A DNA stretch of 64,000 nucleotides from Helicobacter himalayensis (lineage in GTDB: Bacteria > Campylobacterota > Campylobacteria > Campylobacterales > Helicobacteraceae): contig NZ_CP014991.1 in NCBI RefSeq assembly GCF_001602095.1, forward strand, positions 558,001 to 622,000, in the 5' to 3' direction. A program made the translations under genes and the position numbers. Positions 17,058 through 26,275 of this stretch are shown here, in pieces; the stretch's first letter is position 1; each line of letters starts with the position of its first letter. The notes below the pieces were generated by a model. The model did no database searches, was not told the DNA's origin, and saw only the letters and a program-made list of their open reading frames with translations.

Positions 17058-18305
17058 TTGAATGAGAGAATCGAGCTTAACACGCTCACCCCAAGCCCCC
17101 AAATTTTAGAATCTATCCCCACGCCTTGCTATGTTTTAGAGCAGGACAAACTGAATTATAATTTAGAAATCCTTTCACGCGTTCAGAATCTTAGCGGTGC
17201 GAAAATCCTCCTAGCGCTCAAAGGTTATGCGTTTTGGCGTCGTTTTGAAAAGTTGCGTGAGATTCTTAGCGGAAGCACAGCTAGCGGTCTGTATGAGGCA
17301 AGATTGGGATTTGAAGAAATCGGCGGATTTAAGCAAGGCAAGGAAGTGTGCGTCTTTAGCCCAGCGTATAAAGAGGTGGATTCTCTTTTGCCTTTTGCCA
17401 CGCATATTATTTTTAATTCTTTTCATCAGCTTGCGCGCTTTGCCCCACTTGTGAAAGAGCATAATAAAAACGCGGAATTTTCCATTAGTATAGGCTTGCG
17501 GATAAATCCGCTGTATAGCGAGGTGGAGACTGAGCTTTATAATCCTTGCGCGCGTTTTTCACGTCTTGGTATCACGCCAGATTCGTTTGAAAAGGGTTTG
17601 CAAAAATATGGAAGTGAGATTTTACAAAATATCGAGGGCTTGCATTTTCATACGCATTGTGAGCAGGACTCAACTGCGCTTGCCCATACTTTGCCATATG
17701 TAGAAAAGCACTTTGGCGCGTATTTCAAGGGGTTAAAGTGGCTTAATTTTGGTGGCGGACATCATATCACAAGATATGATTATGATGAGAATCTGCTAAT
17801 TAAACTCATACAAGATTTTAAAGCGCACCATCATTTAGAGGTGTTTTTAGAGCCCGGTGAAGCGGTGGGTTGGCAAGTTGGCTTTCTTATCGCAAGTGTG
17901 GTTGATATTGTGGAAAATGAAAAGCAAATTGCGATTTTAGATGTGAGTGCGAGCGCGCATATGCCTGATTGCCTTGAAATGCCATACCGCCCGAGCGTGT
18001 ATAAGGTAAGCAAAGGTGCTATTGAAGCTGATAAAGGCGAGCAGAGCGCGCGTTATTGTTATCGCTTTGGCGCACATACTTGTTTGGCTGGCGATGTTAT
18101 AGGGGATTTTAGCTTTGATTCAAAGCTTGAGATTGGCGATAGGGTGGTGTTTTGTGATATGTTGCATTATACAATCGTAAAAAACACAACTTTTAATGGC
18201 GTGGAACTGCCCTCACTTGGCGTGATTGAACGCGATGAAAATGGAATGGAAAATTTTAAGATTCTCAAAACCTTTGACTTTAGCGACTACAAAGAGCGCA
18301 ATTAA
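17058..18305 (+). CDS. nspC: Carboxynorspermidine decarboxylase
   Basis: The product (415 residues from TTG 17058; AAGG upstream) belongs to the alanine-racemase-fold PLP decarboxylases. PTPCYVLEQ opens the barrel, Lys55 in LLALKGYAFW is the PLP lysine, HFHTHCEQD and NFGGGHHIT bind the cofactor, LEPGEAVGW follows, and GAHTCLAGDVIGDF carries the active-site Cys and Asp. It makes spermidine or norspermidine from the carboxy-precursors. The TTG start is not certain because no in-frame ATG precedes the conserved domain. It is 10 bp after cheV and abuts dus. Confidence 0.92.
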   Translation: MNERIELNTLTPSPQILESIPTPCYVLEQDKLNYNLEILSRVQNLSGAKILLALKGYAFWRRFEKLREILSGSTASGLYEARLGFEEIGGFKQGKEVCVFSPAYKEVDSLLPFATHIIFNSFHQLARFAPLVKEHNKNAEFSISIGLRINPLYSEVETELYNPCARFSRLGITPDSFEKGLQKYGSEILQNIEGLHFHTHCEQDSTALAHTLPYVEKHFGAYFKGLKWLNFGGGHHITRYDYDENLLIKLIQDFKAHHHLEVFLEPGEAVGWQVGFLIASVVDIVENEKQIAILDVSASAHMPDCLEMPYRPSVYKVSKGAIEADKGEQSARYCYRFGAHTCLAGDVIGDFSFDSKLEIGDRVVFCDMLHYTIVKNTTFNGVELPSLGVIERDENGMENFKILKTFDFSDYKERN

Positions 18306-19289
18306 ATGATTAATTTTGACAATCTTCTTATGCTTGCACCGATGGCGGGCTACACGGATTTGCCATTTCGTGCGATGGTAAAAAATTTTGGTGTGGATAT
18401 TAGTGTGAGTGAGATGATAAGCTCGCACGCGCTTGTGTTTAATAATCAAAAAACGCTCAAAATGATTGAAAAAGACTGCATAGAATCCCCCTTTTCCGTG
18501 CAAATTTCTGGCTCAAAACAAGAGATTTTACAACGCGCGGTGGAGATTCTCAACCAAAAAGATGGGATTGATATTATTGATTTAAATTGTGGCTGTCCCG
18601 CGCCAAAGGTGGCAAATCACGGCAACGGAAGCGGGCTTTTGAAGGATTTAAATCTCCTTGTAAAATGCGCTAATCTCATCAAGCAAACAAGCACGAAACC
18701 CTATACCAGCCTAAAACTGCGACTTGGCTTTGATAAAAAAATCCCACTTGAGCTTGCAAGCGCGATTAATGATACAAATGTGGATTTTGTCGTGGTGCAT
18801 GGACGCACGCGCGCTGATGGATATAAAAAAGAGCGGATTGATTATGATTCTATCGCGCTTATAAAAAAGCATATCAAAATCCCGCTTATTGCCAATGGTG
18901 AGATTACAAGCGCGCAAGTTGCGCGCAGTGTGTGTGAGAGGACAGGTGCAAATGGCGTGATGATAGGCAGGACTGCGATTAAGGCGCCGTGGGTGTTTTG
19001 GCAGATTAAAAACAACACAGATTCCATGCCCTCACTCGTGCTTAAAAACCTCGTGTTAGAGCATTTTGACAAGATGATTAGTTTTTATGGTGAGCGGGGC
19101 GTGGTGATGTTTCGCAAGAATCTGCACGCGTATAGCAAGGGCTTAAATGGTGCGCACGAGTTTAGAAATGTCGTTAATTCTATGACCCAAAGCTCACAAG
19201 CTCGCGCAAAAATCGAGGAGTTTTTCACGCAAGAGTCCAAATTAAGCGAATTTCCGCAACTTGTAACGCTCAATAAACGCACAAGCTAA
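18306..19289 (+). CDS. dus: tRNA-dihydrouridine synthase
   Basis: The 327-residue TIM-barrel flavoprotein has the Dus signature: LAPMAGYTDLPFR at 10-22, the catalytic Cys97 in DLNCGCPAPKV, KLRLGFD for FMN contacts, VVHGRTRADGY and GVMIGRTAIKAPWVF. It reduces uridines in the tRNA D-loop. The gene begins directly after the nspC stop, so it is in the same operon. It looks DusB-like, but the subfamily call is tentative. Confidence 0.93.
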   Translation: MINFDNLLMLAPMAGYTDLPFRAMVKNFGVDISVSEMISSHALVFNNQKTLKMIEKDCIESPFSVQISGSKQEILQRAVEILNQKDGIDIIDLNCGCPAPKVANHGNGSGLLKDLNLLVKCANLIKQTSTKPYTSLKLRLGFDKKIPLELASAINDTNVDFVVVHGRTRADGYKKERIDYDSIALIKKHIKIPLIANGEITSAQVARSVCERTGANGVMIGRTAIKAPWVFWQIKNNTDSMPSLVLKNLVLEHFDKMISFYGERGVVMFRKNLHAYSKGLNGAHEFRNVVNSMTQSSQARAKIEEFFTQESKLSEFPQLVTLNKRTS

Positions 19290-19313
19290 GGATTTACACT
19301 AATCACAATGTGT

Positions 19314-20402
19314 TTAGATTCTTCTATCCTCTTTTGCTCTAAAATCACAGCCTGGTAGCATTTCCGCATTTTGTGCTATGTTGTTATGTATCGATTCAAG
19401 GTAGGATTCTATATTCTCCTTATCAAGCCACACGCCAAAGCTTGATGGCAACTTCACGCTTTTGTCATCAAAAATGCGTGCCATAATGAGATTGCCAATC
19501 TTTGGCTTAAAATGCCAGCCATAGTCATCAAAATTATCCTTTTCCAAAGTGATTTCATTAACTCCATAAAAACTAATTACGCGCGCTTTGGTTGTTTTTA
19601 CAAGCAGGGACAAAGCTTGAAAATATTGCTGTTCGATGGAGTTGTGTGGGTCATTATATTTTTGAAAAAGCGCATAAAATGGGGCGTATTTTGGAAAGAT
19701 GATAAAAATATCTTTAGAATCTGCGAGTTTTGCTAGGGTAAGCACATCGTCATAATTTATTTCGTAGTCGTAGTATATTTCTGATTTGTCATCAAAGTTT
19801 TTATCAAAATATCTAGATTCTATAAATTTTGGACTATTTTTTTGAGGGATTTGAGAATCATCATCTAGAATTTTTTGATTGTATGGCAAGCGCGTAAGAA
19901 GATCTTTAATAAAAGTTGCAGTATCTAGCAAGTCAGTCCAAAAAACAGGAGTTGCATTTTCAAATGCGGGTTTAAGGCGCTTTTTTAAACTATACTCCTT
20001 TCGATTGATGTTGAGCGAAAATGTATCAAAGCCAAGCAAGAAATTTTTCCCATTTTCTTTTACTTTCTGTGTTAAAAATAAAAGCTCTTTTAAGCTCGCA
20101 CCACCCATACCAAGCCTAATGCTATGCTTGTTTAAATATTTACTTAATAAGACATAATCAATATATTCTGTGCGTGAAGTGCCAATCATATAATATGGTG
20201 CTTTTGCCTCAACACGCGGTTTGTAGAGAGCTATTTTTGAGCTTGTTAAGTGTTTTGCATGTTTATTTTGCGTGCTTTTTAATCCATAAATATCAGCAAA
20301 ATAATTGATTGCAAAGCATATGGGCACACCGATAAAAAACACAACACACACAATCTTTGCAAAAGCATTATAGCTTAGAGATTTATTAAAAAACTTCCAC
20401 AT
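19314..20402 (-). CDS. MBOAT-associated SGNH-like membrane-anchored protein (module 1)
   Basis: The 362-residue product has one N-terminal membrane anchor (about 15-35) and a periplasmic domain. MIGTSRTEYI fits a GxSR-type nucleophile strand of DltD/AlgX-like proteins, GMGGASLKEL may be block II, and the C-terminal YGWHFKPKIGN could carry the late His. The gene lies 9 bp downstream of the MBOAT gene on the same strand, the arrangement of AlgI/AlgJ or PatA/PatB O-acetylation systems, so it probably completes acyl transfer to a surface glycan. Its sequence is clearly different from the module 2 partner at 25238-26266. Confidence 0.7.
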   Translation of the reverse strand: MWKFFNKSLSYNAFAKIVCVVFFIGVPICFAINYFADIYGLKSTQNKHAKHLTSSKIALYKPRVEAKAPYYMIGTSRTEYIDYVLLSKYLNKHSIRLGMGGASLKELLFLTQKVKENGKNFLLGFDTFSLNINRKEYSLKKRLKPAFENATPVFWTDLLDTATFIKDLLTRLPYNQKILDDDSQIPQKNSPKFIESRYFDKNFDDKSEIYYDYEINYDDVLTLAKLADSKDIFIIFPKYAPFYALFQKYNDPHNSIEQQYFQALSLLVKTTKARVISFYGVNEITLEKDNFDDYGWHFKPKIGNLIMARIFDDKSVKLPSSFGVWLDKENIESYLESIHNNIAQNAEMLPGCDFRAKEDRRI

Positions 20403-20411
20403 AAAACAACC

Positions 20412-22209
20412 TTAAAAATTAAAATAAATAAACTCGCTAGAGTTGTGAATCCCAAGCACTATCAAAGAGCCAAAAAGCGCATAGAGGGTAAAGAAAAGCG
20501 TGAAAAGAGTAGGGCGGAATTTTTGCAAATATTCAAATGAATTTCTGCAGACAATCACAAGCATAAACACCCCAAACAGCGCACCAAAAACTATAAATGA
20601 GCTTTCATCAATCGCGCTTGCCCAAGCCTCAAACCCCACCCCAAATGCCTTTAAAAATCCAAGTTTAGATTCTAAAAAACTAGGCAGGATTATTGCCCCG
20701 CTAAACATTCCTTTAATAAGATTTAACGCCCCGCTAATATTTTCTGCCCTAAAGAAAATCCAAGAGAGATTGATAAAATTAAAGGTAAGAAACCAATAAA
20801 AAAACATTAAGAATTTTTGTTTGAATGGGAGATTAAGTGTTTTTTGATTGTTTGGAGTGGCATTTTTTAGTTGTTTGGAATCTAAGATTCTATCAAGTTG
20901 TTTGGTGGTTTTGGATTCTGCAATGTTGTTTTGTTTGTAAGAATCTGTTGTGTCATCACAAATGTTGCCAAGAGACAAATCTTTATAGATTCTATGAACT
21001 ACCATTGCCACCCCGTGCATCACACCCCACACCACAAATCCCCACCCAGCGCCGTGCCACACACCGCTTAAAAACGCCACAATAAAAAGATTTCTTAGAG
21101 TGAGAATCTTATTGATTAGCACATAATGCAGAGTGCTTTTATATTTTTCATTACGATTGCCACCAAGTGGGATATAAACATACTCTTTAAGAAAGCGTCC
21201 AAGACTCATATGCCACCTACGCCAAAAGTCTGCAATATTACGCGCTTTGTAAGGAGAGTTGAAATTAAGCGGTAAGGTAATACCAAAGAATAACCCAAGC
21301 CCAATAGCCATATCACAATAACCACTAAAATCAAAATATAATTGAAATGTGTAGCTAAGACTTGTCGCCCAAGATTCAAAGAAATTAAGCACAGCACCAT
21401 TTTCCACTGCACTAAAGCCAGCATTTGCCCATTTAGCAAAAGAATCTGCAATAACTATCTTTTTAAACAATCCAATAGAAAAGATGAAAAGTCCCTTAGC
21501 AATATATTCCTTTCTTGCTTGCTTTGAATAAAGAGAATCTTGCAATGTTTTAAATTGTGGCATCATCTCTTTATGATGGACTATTGGTCCTGCAATTAAT
21601 TGTGGAAAAAATGTCACAAACAAACAATAATCTAAAAACTCTGAAGCACTTACACAATACTGCCTAGGAGATTTGTAGCAATCTACAAGATAAGCAATTT
21701 GTTGGAATGTAAAAAATGAAATTGCCAAAGGCAATACAATATGTGGCAGTGGTATGGTGAAATCTAGGTGCAAAAGCTGACTAAAGAGGTTAAAGTTTTC
21801 TAATAAAAAATCTGTGTATTTAAAAAATCCTAGTAAGGCGAGGTTGAAAATAATGCCAAGGATTAGGAAAAACTTGCAAAAATTCTTTCTACTGCCCCCC
21901 CCCCTCTTTGGCTAAAAAAGAAGTGTTTATGCAGGGTTTTGTATGGAGTGTGGATTGAAGAGTTTGTGGAAATAACTTAGAATCTCCTCGCCACGATAAA
22001 GTGATGGCAAGAGAAATCAGGAAATTTATAACAATTGAACCAAGCAAAATAGGCAGGTATTCTACCTTCCAAAAGGCATAGAAAAAAAGCGAGGCAAATA
22101 CTAAAAAGATTTTACTTGCATTATATGCACTAAAATAACGCAATGCATAATAGCCAATCCATACAAAAGGTAAAAACACAAAGATAAAGACATAAGAGGA
22201 AAATATCAT
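20412..22209 (-). CDS. MBOAT O-acyltransferase, module 1, phase-variable and OFF as sequenced
   Basis: The frame starts at ATG 22209 (MIFSSYVFIFVF) and is broken at a run of ten G on the minus strand (21895-21904). Translation ends shortly after KEGGGQ; the rest (20412 to about 21900) is in another frame. Losing one G, as in the module 2 copy, restores a protein near 598 residues. The MBOAT core is intact, including the His motif SGVWHGAGWGFVVWGVMHG, and it carries an in-frame repeat insertion at 20835-20945. It differs from module 2 only in its last 80 or so residues and the tract length. MBOATs move acyl groups across the inner membrane. Confidence 0.85.
20835..20945 (-). repeat. In-frame repeat insertion inside MBOAT gene 1
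   Basis: On the gene strand it encodes NIAESKTTKQLDRILDSKQ and KNATPNNQKTL, the 5' part of the coding repeat family. A 59-bp block (20861-20919) is identical to 31102-31160 in the intergenic region downstream of tRNA-Pro. It sits in a loop between hydrophobic segments. Confidence 0.8.
21895..21904. repeat. Homopolymer tract C10 (G10 on the gene strand)
   Basis: Ten consecutive C, inside the MBOAT gene, one more than the equivalent tract in copy 2. Tracts of this length change by slipped-strand mispairing in Helicobacter and Campylobacter. With ten, the gene is out of frame. Confidence 0.9.
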
Positions 22210-22280
22210 TGTTAGCCTTATTTGGTGATGTTGTGAAAGGTTGTGAGTGTGGGATTGTAGCAAAATAAGGTGGAAAAAGC

Positions 22281-22286
22281 TATAAT
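22281..22286 (+). promoter_or_regulatory. -10 element for the YhcH-family gene
   Basis: AGCTATAATTTG contains a perfect TATAAT 36 bp before the ATG at 22323, right at the edge of the 1.66-kb repeat. Confidence 0.55.
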
Positions 22287-22322
22287 TTGCGCGTAGTTTT
22301 AAAGGTTTAAAAGGAGGTGACT

Positions 22323-22907
22323 ATGGCACTTATAGGGCATTTGTCGCAGTTTGAAGGGTTTTTTGCACGTTATCCGACGCTTGAGAATGTGGTTGCGTAT
22401 TTGCAAGAATGTATGAAATCAAGTCCTGTGCGTTCGAGGATTTTGGCACTTGGCACGCAAGGCGATACAATTAATGAAATAGCTTTTAATCAAAATTTCC
22501 GCATAGAAATGCGCTATGATTTAGGAAATGGCATTAGCGCCATCGAGCAGACTTATGCGCTCAAAAGTCCCAAAGAAGCGTTTTTTGAGACACATAGGAA
22601 GTATGTGGATTTGCAGTTTTGTGTAGATGGGGGCGAATATATGCTCATAGGGCATAGAGGGGATTTTGAGGTTTTGGAGACTTATGATGAGGGCAAGGAT
22701 TTGATTGTGTATAAAAATCCGTTAGCAAACTGCGCGTTTGAGCCTTATAGCGCGGATTTTCCAATACATAGAATCTCGCTTCACGCTGGGATTCTAGCTA
22801 TATTTTTCCCCGATGATGTGCATGCCGGAGGGTTAGATTCTGTAAATTCTAAATTGAATAATCCCAAAAAAAGCGTGCTTAAAGTGCCGGTGGAATTGTT
22901 TCATTAA
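22323..22907 (+). CDS. YhcH/YjgK/YiaL (EbgC) family protein
   Basis: ATG 22323 is used because AAAGGAGGTG sits just upstream. The roughly 194-residue cupin-like protein carries family hallmarks: FETHRKYVDLQFCVDGGEYM, a FEPY segment, and FFPDDVHAGG with the metal-ligand His. Members in other bacteria are linked to sugar or sialic acid handling (anomer conversion) and biofilm traits. It is a lone plus-strand gene between the two acylation modules. Substrate cannot be told from sequence. Confidence 0.85.
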   Translation: MALIGHLSQFEGFFARYPTLENVVAYLQECMKSSPVRSRILALGTQGDTINEIAFNQNFRIEMRYDLGNGISAIEQTYALKSPKEAFFETHRKYVDLQFCVDGGEYMLIGHRGDFEVLETYDEGKDLIVYKNPLANCAFEPYSADFPIHRISLHAGILAIFFPDDVHAGGLDSVNSKLNNPKKSVLKVPVELFH

Positions 22908-22928
22908 TAAAACACAATCAAAATTTAC

Positions 22929-25163
22929 CTACAACCTTACAAGCTTTGCGCCAAAGCCACCCATATTTGGTGGCGCATCGCTAAAGCTTAGCACCTTTGG
23001 GTGTTTTTTGAGAAACTCTACCACCGCTACACTTAGCTTTCCGCTACCAATCCCGTGCATTATTAGCACTTCATCAAATCCCGCGATGAGCGCATTTGAC
23101 AAAAATTCCTCCATCATCTCTTGTGCCTCTTCTACGCGTTTTCCGTGCAAATCAAGACTAGGGCTTGTGCCTTTTTGCATTGCATTGCACTCAAGCGAAA
23201 GTTTGATATTTTGGCTAGGTTTTGATGTTTTATGCAGATTTTTTGCCTGCACTTTTACGCGCTTGCCATCTTCTGTCTCAAGGAGCAAATACTTGCTTTC
23301 AACCGCGTAAATCTGCCCCCTTGTATTGCTAAATTTCACAAAATCACCAACTTTGAGTGGCTCGCTTTTTTGGTGTAGATTCTGTATTTTATGAGAATCT
23401 TTTGTCATCTTTTGCTTAGAATCTTGCAAACTCCTATGCGCGCTATTTAGCGCCTTGTGGATTATCTTATTATCATTTTCTTTCATAACGCTTTTGAGCT
23501 CATTAAGCGCGTTTAGGTAGGTTTTTTGCAACGCACGCTCTTGGGTTTTTAGCGCAGATTCTCGCTCTTGCTCTTGGGCTTTTAGCATTTCAAGTTTTGA
23601 ATCTAGCTTTGTTAGCTTTTTGTCATATTCCGCGATTTTTGCTTGCAGCGTGAGCTCGAGTGTGCTTGAACGCTCGATTAAATCATTTAATCGTTCCCTG
23701 TCCGCGCCATAAAATTCCTTTGCCTGTGCGATAATATTGCTGGGAATCCCATAGCGCAGGGCAGTTTCAAACGCATAGCTTTTGCCAATGCTTCCTTGTA
23801 AAAAAGCAAATTGTGGGCGAGAATTTTTTTCATCATAAAGTGCCGCGATAAGTCCCACATCGCTTCTGTGTGCCATTATCGCGCTTAGACGTTTGTGGTG
23901 CGTGGTGAGAATAATTCTACAATCTTTGGTGCTTAAAAATTCTAGCAAGCTTTTATACAAGCTCGCCGCCTCATCAGAATCCGTGCCTAGCTCGATTTCA
24001 TCAATGCCGAGCAAAAAATGGTTTTGCTCCAAAATTTTTGAAAACTTTAGCATTCTGCCTGCAAATGTGGAAATATCATTTTTGCTATTTTGTGGGTCAG
24101 AGATGATGGCAGAAATGTTCTTAAACGCCACTAGTCGTGATTTGTGCGCGTTAATCTTGCAGGGAAGAAGATACTTTGCCAGCAAACACGCGCTTAAAAG
24201 CGATTTTAAAAGCATTGTTTTTCCGCCGGCATTTACGCCGGTTATGAGCGTGATTTTTTTCTCAAAACTTATGTTAAGGGGTTTTGGATTTTTAAGCATA
24301 GGGTGACAAAACTCGCTCAAAGTAAGCACTCCAGAGGATTCTAGTTTATAAACAAACTCCAAATCATATGTCCTAGCAAAGTTTAGGCGTGCTTGTAGAT
24401 GGTCAAATTTATCAAATTCCTTGTTAATAAAGCGCAAAAATAGAAAATGCTTGTTTAAGCGCGCACTTAAGCAAGTGCAAATCTCATAGGTAAGCATTTG
24501 CACCCTGTCATTAAGCGCGCTTTGCTTTGCCTTTAGCTCGCTCACACTTTGGGGTAGAACATAAAAAAACCCCGCACTTGAGCGCGCGATAATACTCCCA
24601 GAAAGCGCGTGTTGGAATCCAGCCTTAAGCAGCAAGCATTCATTTTGATTAAAAAGATGGATTTGAGAATCCACAAGATAAGGGGCGAGTTTTTGGCTTG
24701 ATTTTAAGCGCGCAAAGGCGGAATTTATCTCTGTTTTAATGTTTGCAAGTGCGTGCTTTAGGCTATCAAGTTGTGGATAGATTCCCTCTTTTAATTCCGC
24801 TTTTTCGTCAAAAATTTCACTTAGCTCAAGCAAATTTGGCGGGATTTTAAGAGAATCTATCCACCTAAAAAGCGCCTTAGATTCTGGCAAAATAGCCTTT
24901 TTGAGATAAGAGAAATAGCGCAAAATTTTTACAAATTCAAAAATCTCTTCTAAATGCAAAGTGCCAAATTTTTGGATATGTTTAAGCGCATTTTCGAGAT
25001 TCTCTAAAGGTGGAGGGGATTTTAATTGCAAGGATTCTAGCTCTTGAAGAAAACAAGAGAAAGTTTCCCTATCGCCTTCAAAAGTAAAGTTTTTTTGACG
25101 CGCAAAAAAGGTGCTAAATCGCGCGATAAAATCCTCCAAATCCAGCTCTGCTAAAAGTTGCAT
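22929..25163 (-). CDS. mutS2: MutS2 family ATPase/endonuclease
   Basis: The 744-residue product has the MutS core helices, the ATPase domain with P-loop TGVNAGGKTMLLKS at 308-321, Walker B LGIDEIELGTDSDEA and the switch ILTTHHKRL. A long Gln/Lys/Leu coiled coil follows, and the C-terminal Smr nuclease domain has SLDLHGKRVEEA and IMHGIGSGKL. MutS2 is not a mismatch-repair MutS; in H. pylori it suppresses recombination. In other bacteria it also acts on collided ribosomes. Its place between two long recombining repeats is notable but probably coincidental. Confidence 0.95.
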   Translation of the reverse strand: MQLLAELDLEDFIARFSTFFARQKNFTFEGDRETFSCFLQELESLQLKSPPPLENLENALKHIQKFGTLHLEEIFEFVKILRYFSYLKKAILPESKALFRWIDSLKIPPNLLELSEIFDEKAELKEGIYPQLDSLKHALANIKTEINSAFARLKSSQKLAPYLVDSQIHLFNQNECLLLKAGFQHALSGSIIARSSAGFFYVLPQSVSELKAKQSALNDRVQMLTYEICTCLSARLNKHFLFLRFINKEFDKFDHLQARLNFARTYDLEFVYKLESSGVLTLSEFCHPMLKNPKPLNISFEKKITLITGVNAGGKTMLLKSLLSACLLAKYLLPCKINAHKSRLVAFKNISAIISDPQNSKNDISTFAGRMLKFSKILEQNHFLLGIDEIELGTDSDEAASLYKSLLEFLSTKDCRIILTTHHKRLSAIMAHRSDVGLIAALYDEKNSRPQFAFLQGSIGKSYAFETALRYGIPSNIIAQAKEFYGADRERLNDLIERSSTLELTLQAKIAEYDKKLTKLDSKLEMLKAQEQERESALKTQERALQKTYLNALNELKSVMKENDNKIIHKALNSAHRSLQDSKQKMTKDSHKIQNLHQKSEPLKVGDFVKFSNTRGQIYAVESKYLLLETEDGKRVKVQAKNLHKTSKPSQNIKLSLECNAMQKGTSPSLDLHGKRVEEAQEMMEEFLSNALIAGFDEVLIMHGIGSGKLSVAVVEFLKKHPKVLSFSDAPPNMGGFGAKLVRL

Positions 25164-25188
25164 TGTGTTCCTTGTGTTTTAAGGAGGC

Positions 25189-25194
25189 ATTGTA
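25189..25194 (-). promoter_or_regulatory. Candidate -10 element for mutS2
   Basis: GTTACAATG on the minus strand gives TACAAT 26 bp upstream of the mutS2 ATG. It fits the relaxed -10 of Helicobacter. Confidence 0.4.
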
Positions 25195-25237
25195 ACATTT
25201 TTCTTAACAAGAAATTTGATTTTTTAAAATAATACAA

Positions 25238-26266
25238 TCAGTCTAAAATCTCTAGCCCTTCTAGCATTTTTATAAAATTTATTGTGCGAAGTTTTGCCCC
25301 CTCACTATTAAGATGCAAGTTTGTATCGTAAAAATAGAGCTTTTCAAAGTGAAAATCTTTAAAATCCCCATAAAGCTGTATATGATGTTTGGCAAGCTGC
25401 ATTTTTAGATTCTCTACTTTTTTGAAAGTCTTAGAATCTTGCAAGCTAAATTGTGGATTTTCTGCAGTTACGGGGTAGGTGAGAAATATTTTCATATCAT
25501 TTTGCTTAGCAAAAGCCTCTAAGCGCCTGTATTGAGTTAAGAAAAAATCCGAAATCTCTACAAAATCTGGCAAATACTCTGATTGTATGTTGTGCATTGT
25601 GCCTTTTTGATAGACAAAATCTCCATAAGCATTTAGTGATTTAAAATCATATCCATAGTGTTTTTCTTCCCCGCTTTTTATGATGTTTTCCCATTGTGGT
25701 ATGGGGCTAATATGCGCGTTAAGTCTCCCTTGTATTTGGCGTTTAAGCGTAAGGAGTGCTTTATAAAGATTTAAAGGCGCAAATGCGTTGAAGTATGTCT
25801 GCAAAATATCTTTTTTAGAAATGTATTCCGCATACCCCTCACCCCATAACAACATATTGTGAATATACCATTGATTAGCTTTTGGCTCGTGTTTTGTGTA
25901 GTAGTCAAATTCTAATGGCAAGAAAATATAATCCCTATTTTTTGCGTTTGCAATAATTTTATCCACATAGAAATTAAATGGCAAACCCGCGTGAGCGGCA
26001 AGATTGATTGGCTGAAGTTGTGTGTTTTCTTTGATTATCGCGCTATTAAAGCCAAAAAGAGAATTTGAGCCAGAAACAATTAAAAGTCGAGGTTTTTTGG
26101 TGGTTTGAGCGTTGATATATTCTTTTATCTTAAAAGTGTTCCTTAGCCATTCCTCGCCAAACATCAAAAAAGGCGGTATTTTCAGAGCATAAAGAACATA
26201 AAGCAATCCTCCAACAAACAACATATAGCCAAAAAATCCTCCAAAAAAACAGAGTATTTTTTTCAA
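25238..26266 (-). CDS. MBOAT-associated SGNH-hydrolase-like membrane protein (module 2)
   Basis: The 342-residue product has an N-terminal membrane anchor (about 5-28) and a periplasmic SGNH-like domain: nucleophile-block candidate LLIVSGSNSLFGFNS at about 60-75, block II AAHAGLPFNF, and a C-terminal FYDTNLHLNSEGAKLR with the expected Asp-x-x-His spacing. This fits DltD/PatB-like acyl-accepting partners. It ends the module started by the MBOAT gene 9 bp upstream. It shows almost no sequence similarity to the module 1 partner, so the two modules may modify different positions or glycans. Confidence 0.78.
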   Translation of the reverse strand: MKKILCFFGGFFGYMLFVGGLLYVLYALKIPPFLMFGEEWLRNTFKIKEYINAQTTKKPRLLIVSGSNSLFGFNSAIIKENTQLQPINLAAHAGLPFNFYVDKIIANAKNRDYIFLPLEFDYYTKHEPKANQWYIHNMLLWGEGYAEYISKKDILQTYFNAFAPLNLYKALLTLKRQIQGRLNAHISPIPQWENIIKSGEEKHYGYDFKSLNAYGDFVYQKGTMHNIQSEYLPDFVEISDFFLTQYRRLEAFAKQNDMKIFLTYPVTAENPQFSLQDSKTFKKVENLKMQLAKHHIQLYGDFKDFHFEKLYFYDTNLHLNSEGAKLRTINFIKMLEGLEILD

Positions 26267-26275
26267 AATTTCTCC

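Larger units (their letters stand above)
20624..22282. repeat. 1.66-kb direct repeat, copy 1
   Basis: It matches 26485-28142 with a single visible length difference, ten versus nine C in the tract. It covers most of the MBOAT gene plus 73 bp upstream. The similarity ends abruptly inside the 3' part of the gene and at AGCTA upstream. The flanks differ, which suggests gene conversion between older paralogues. Confidence 0.95.
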
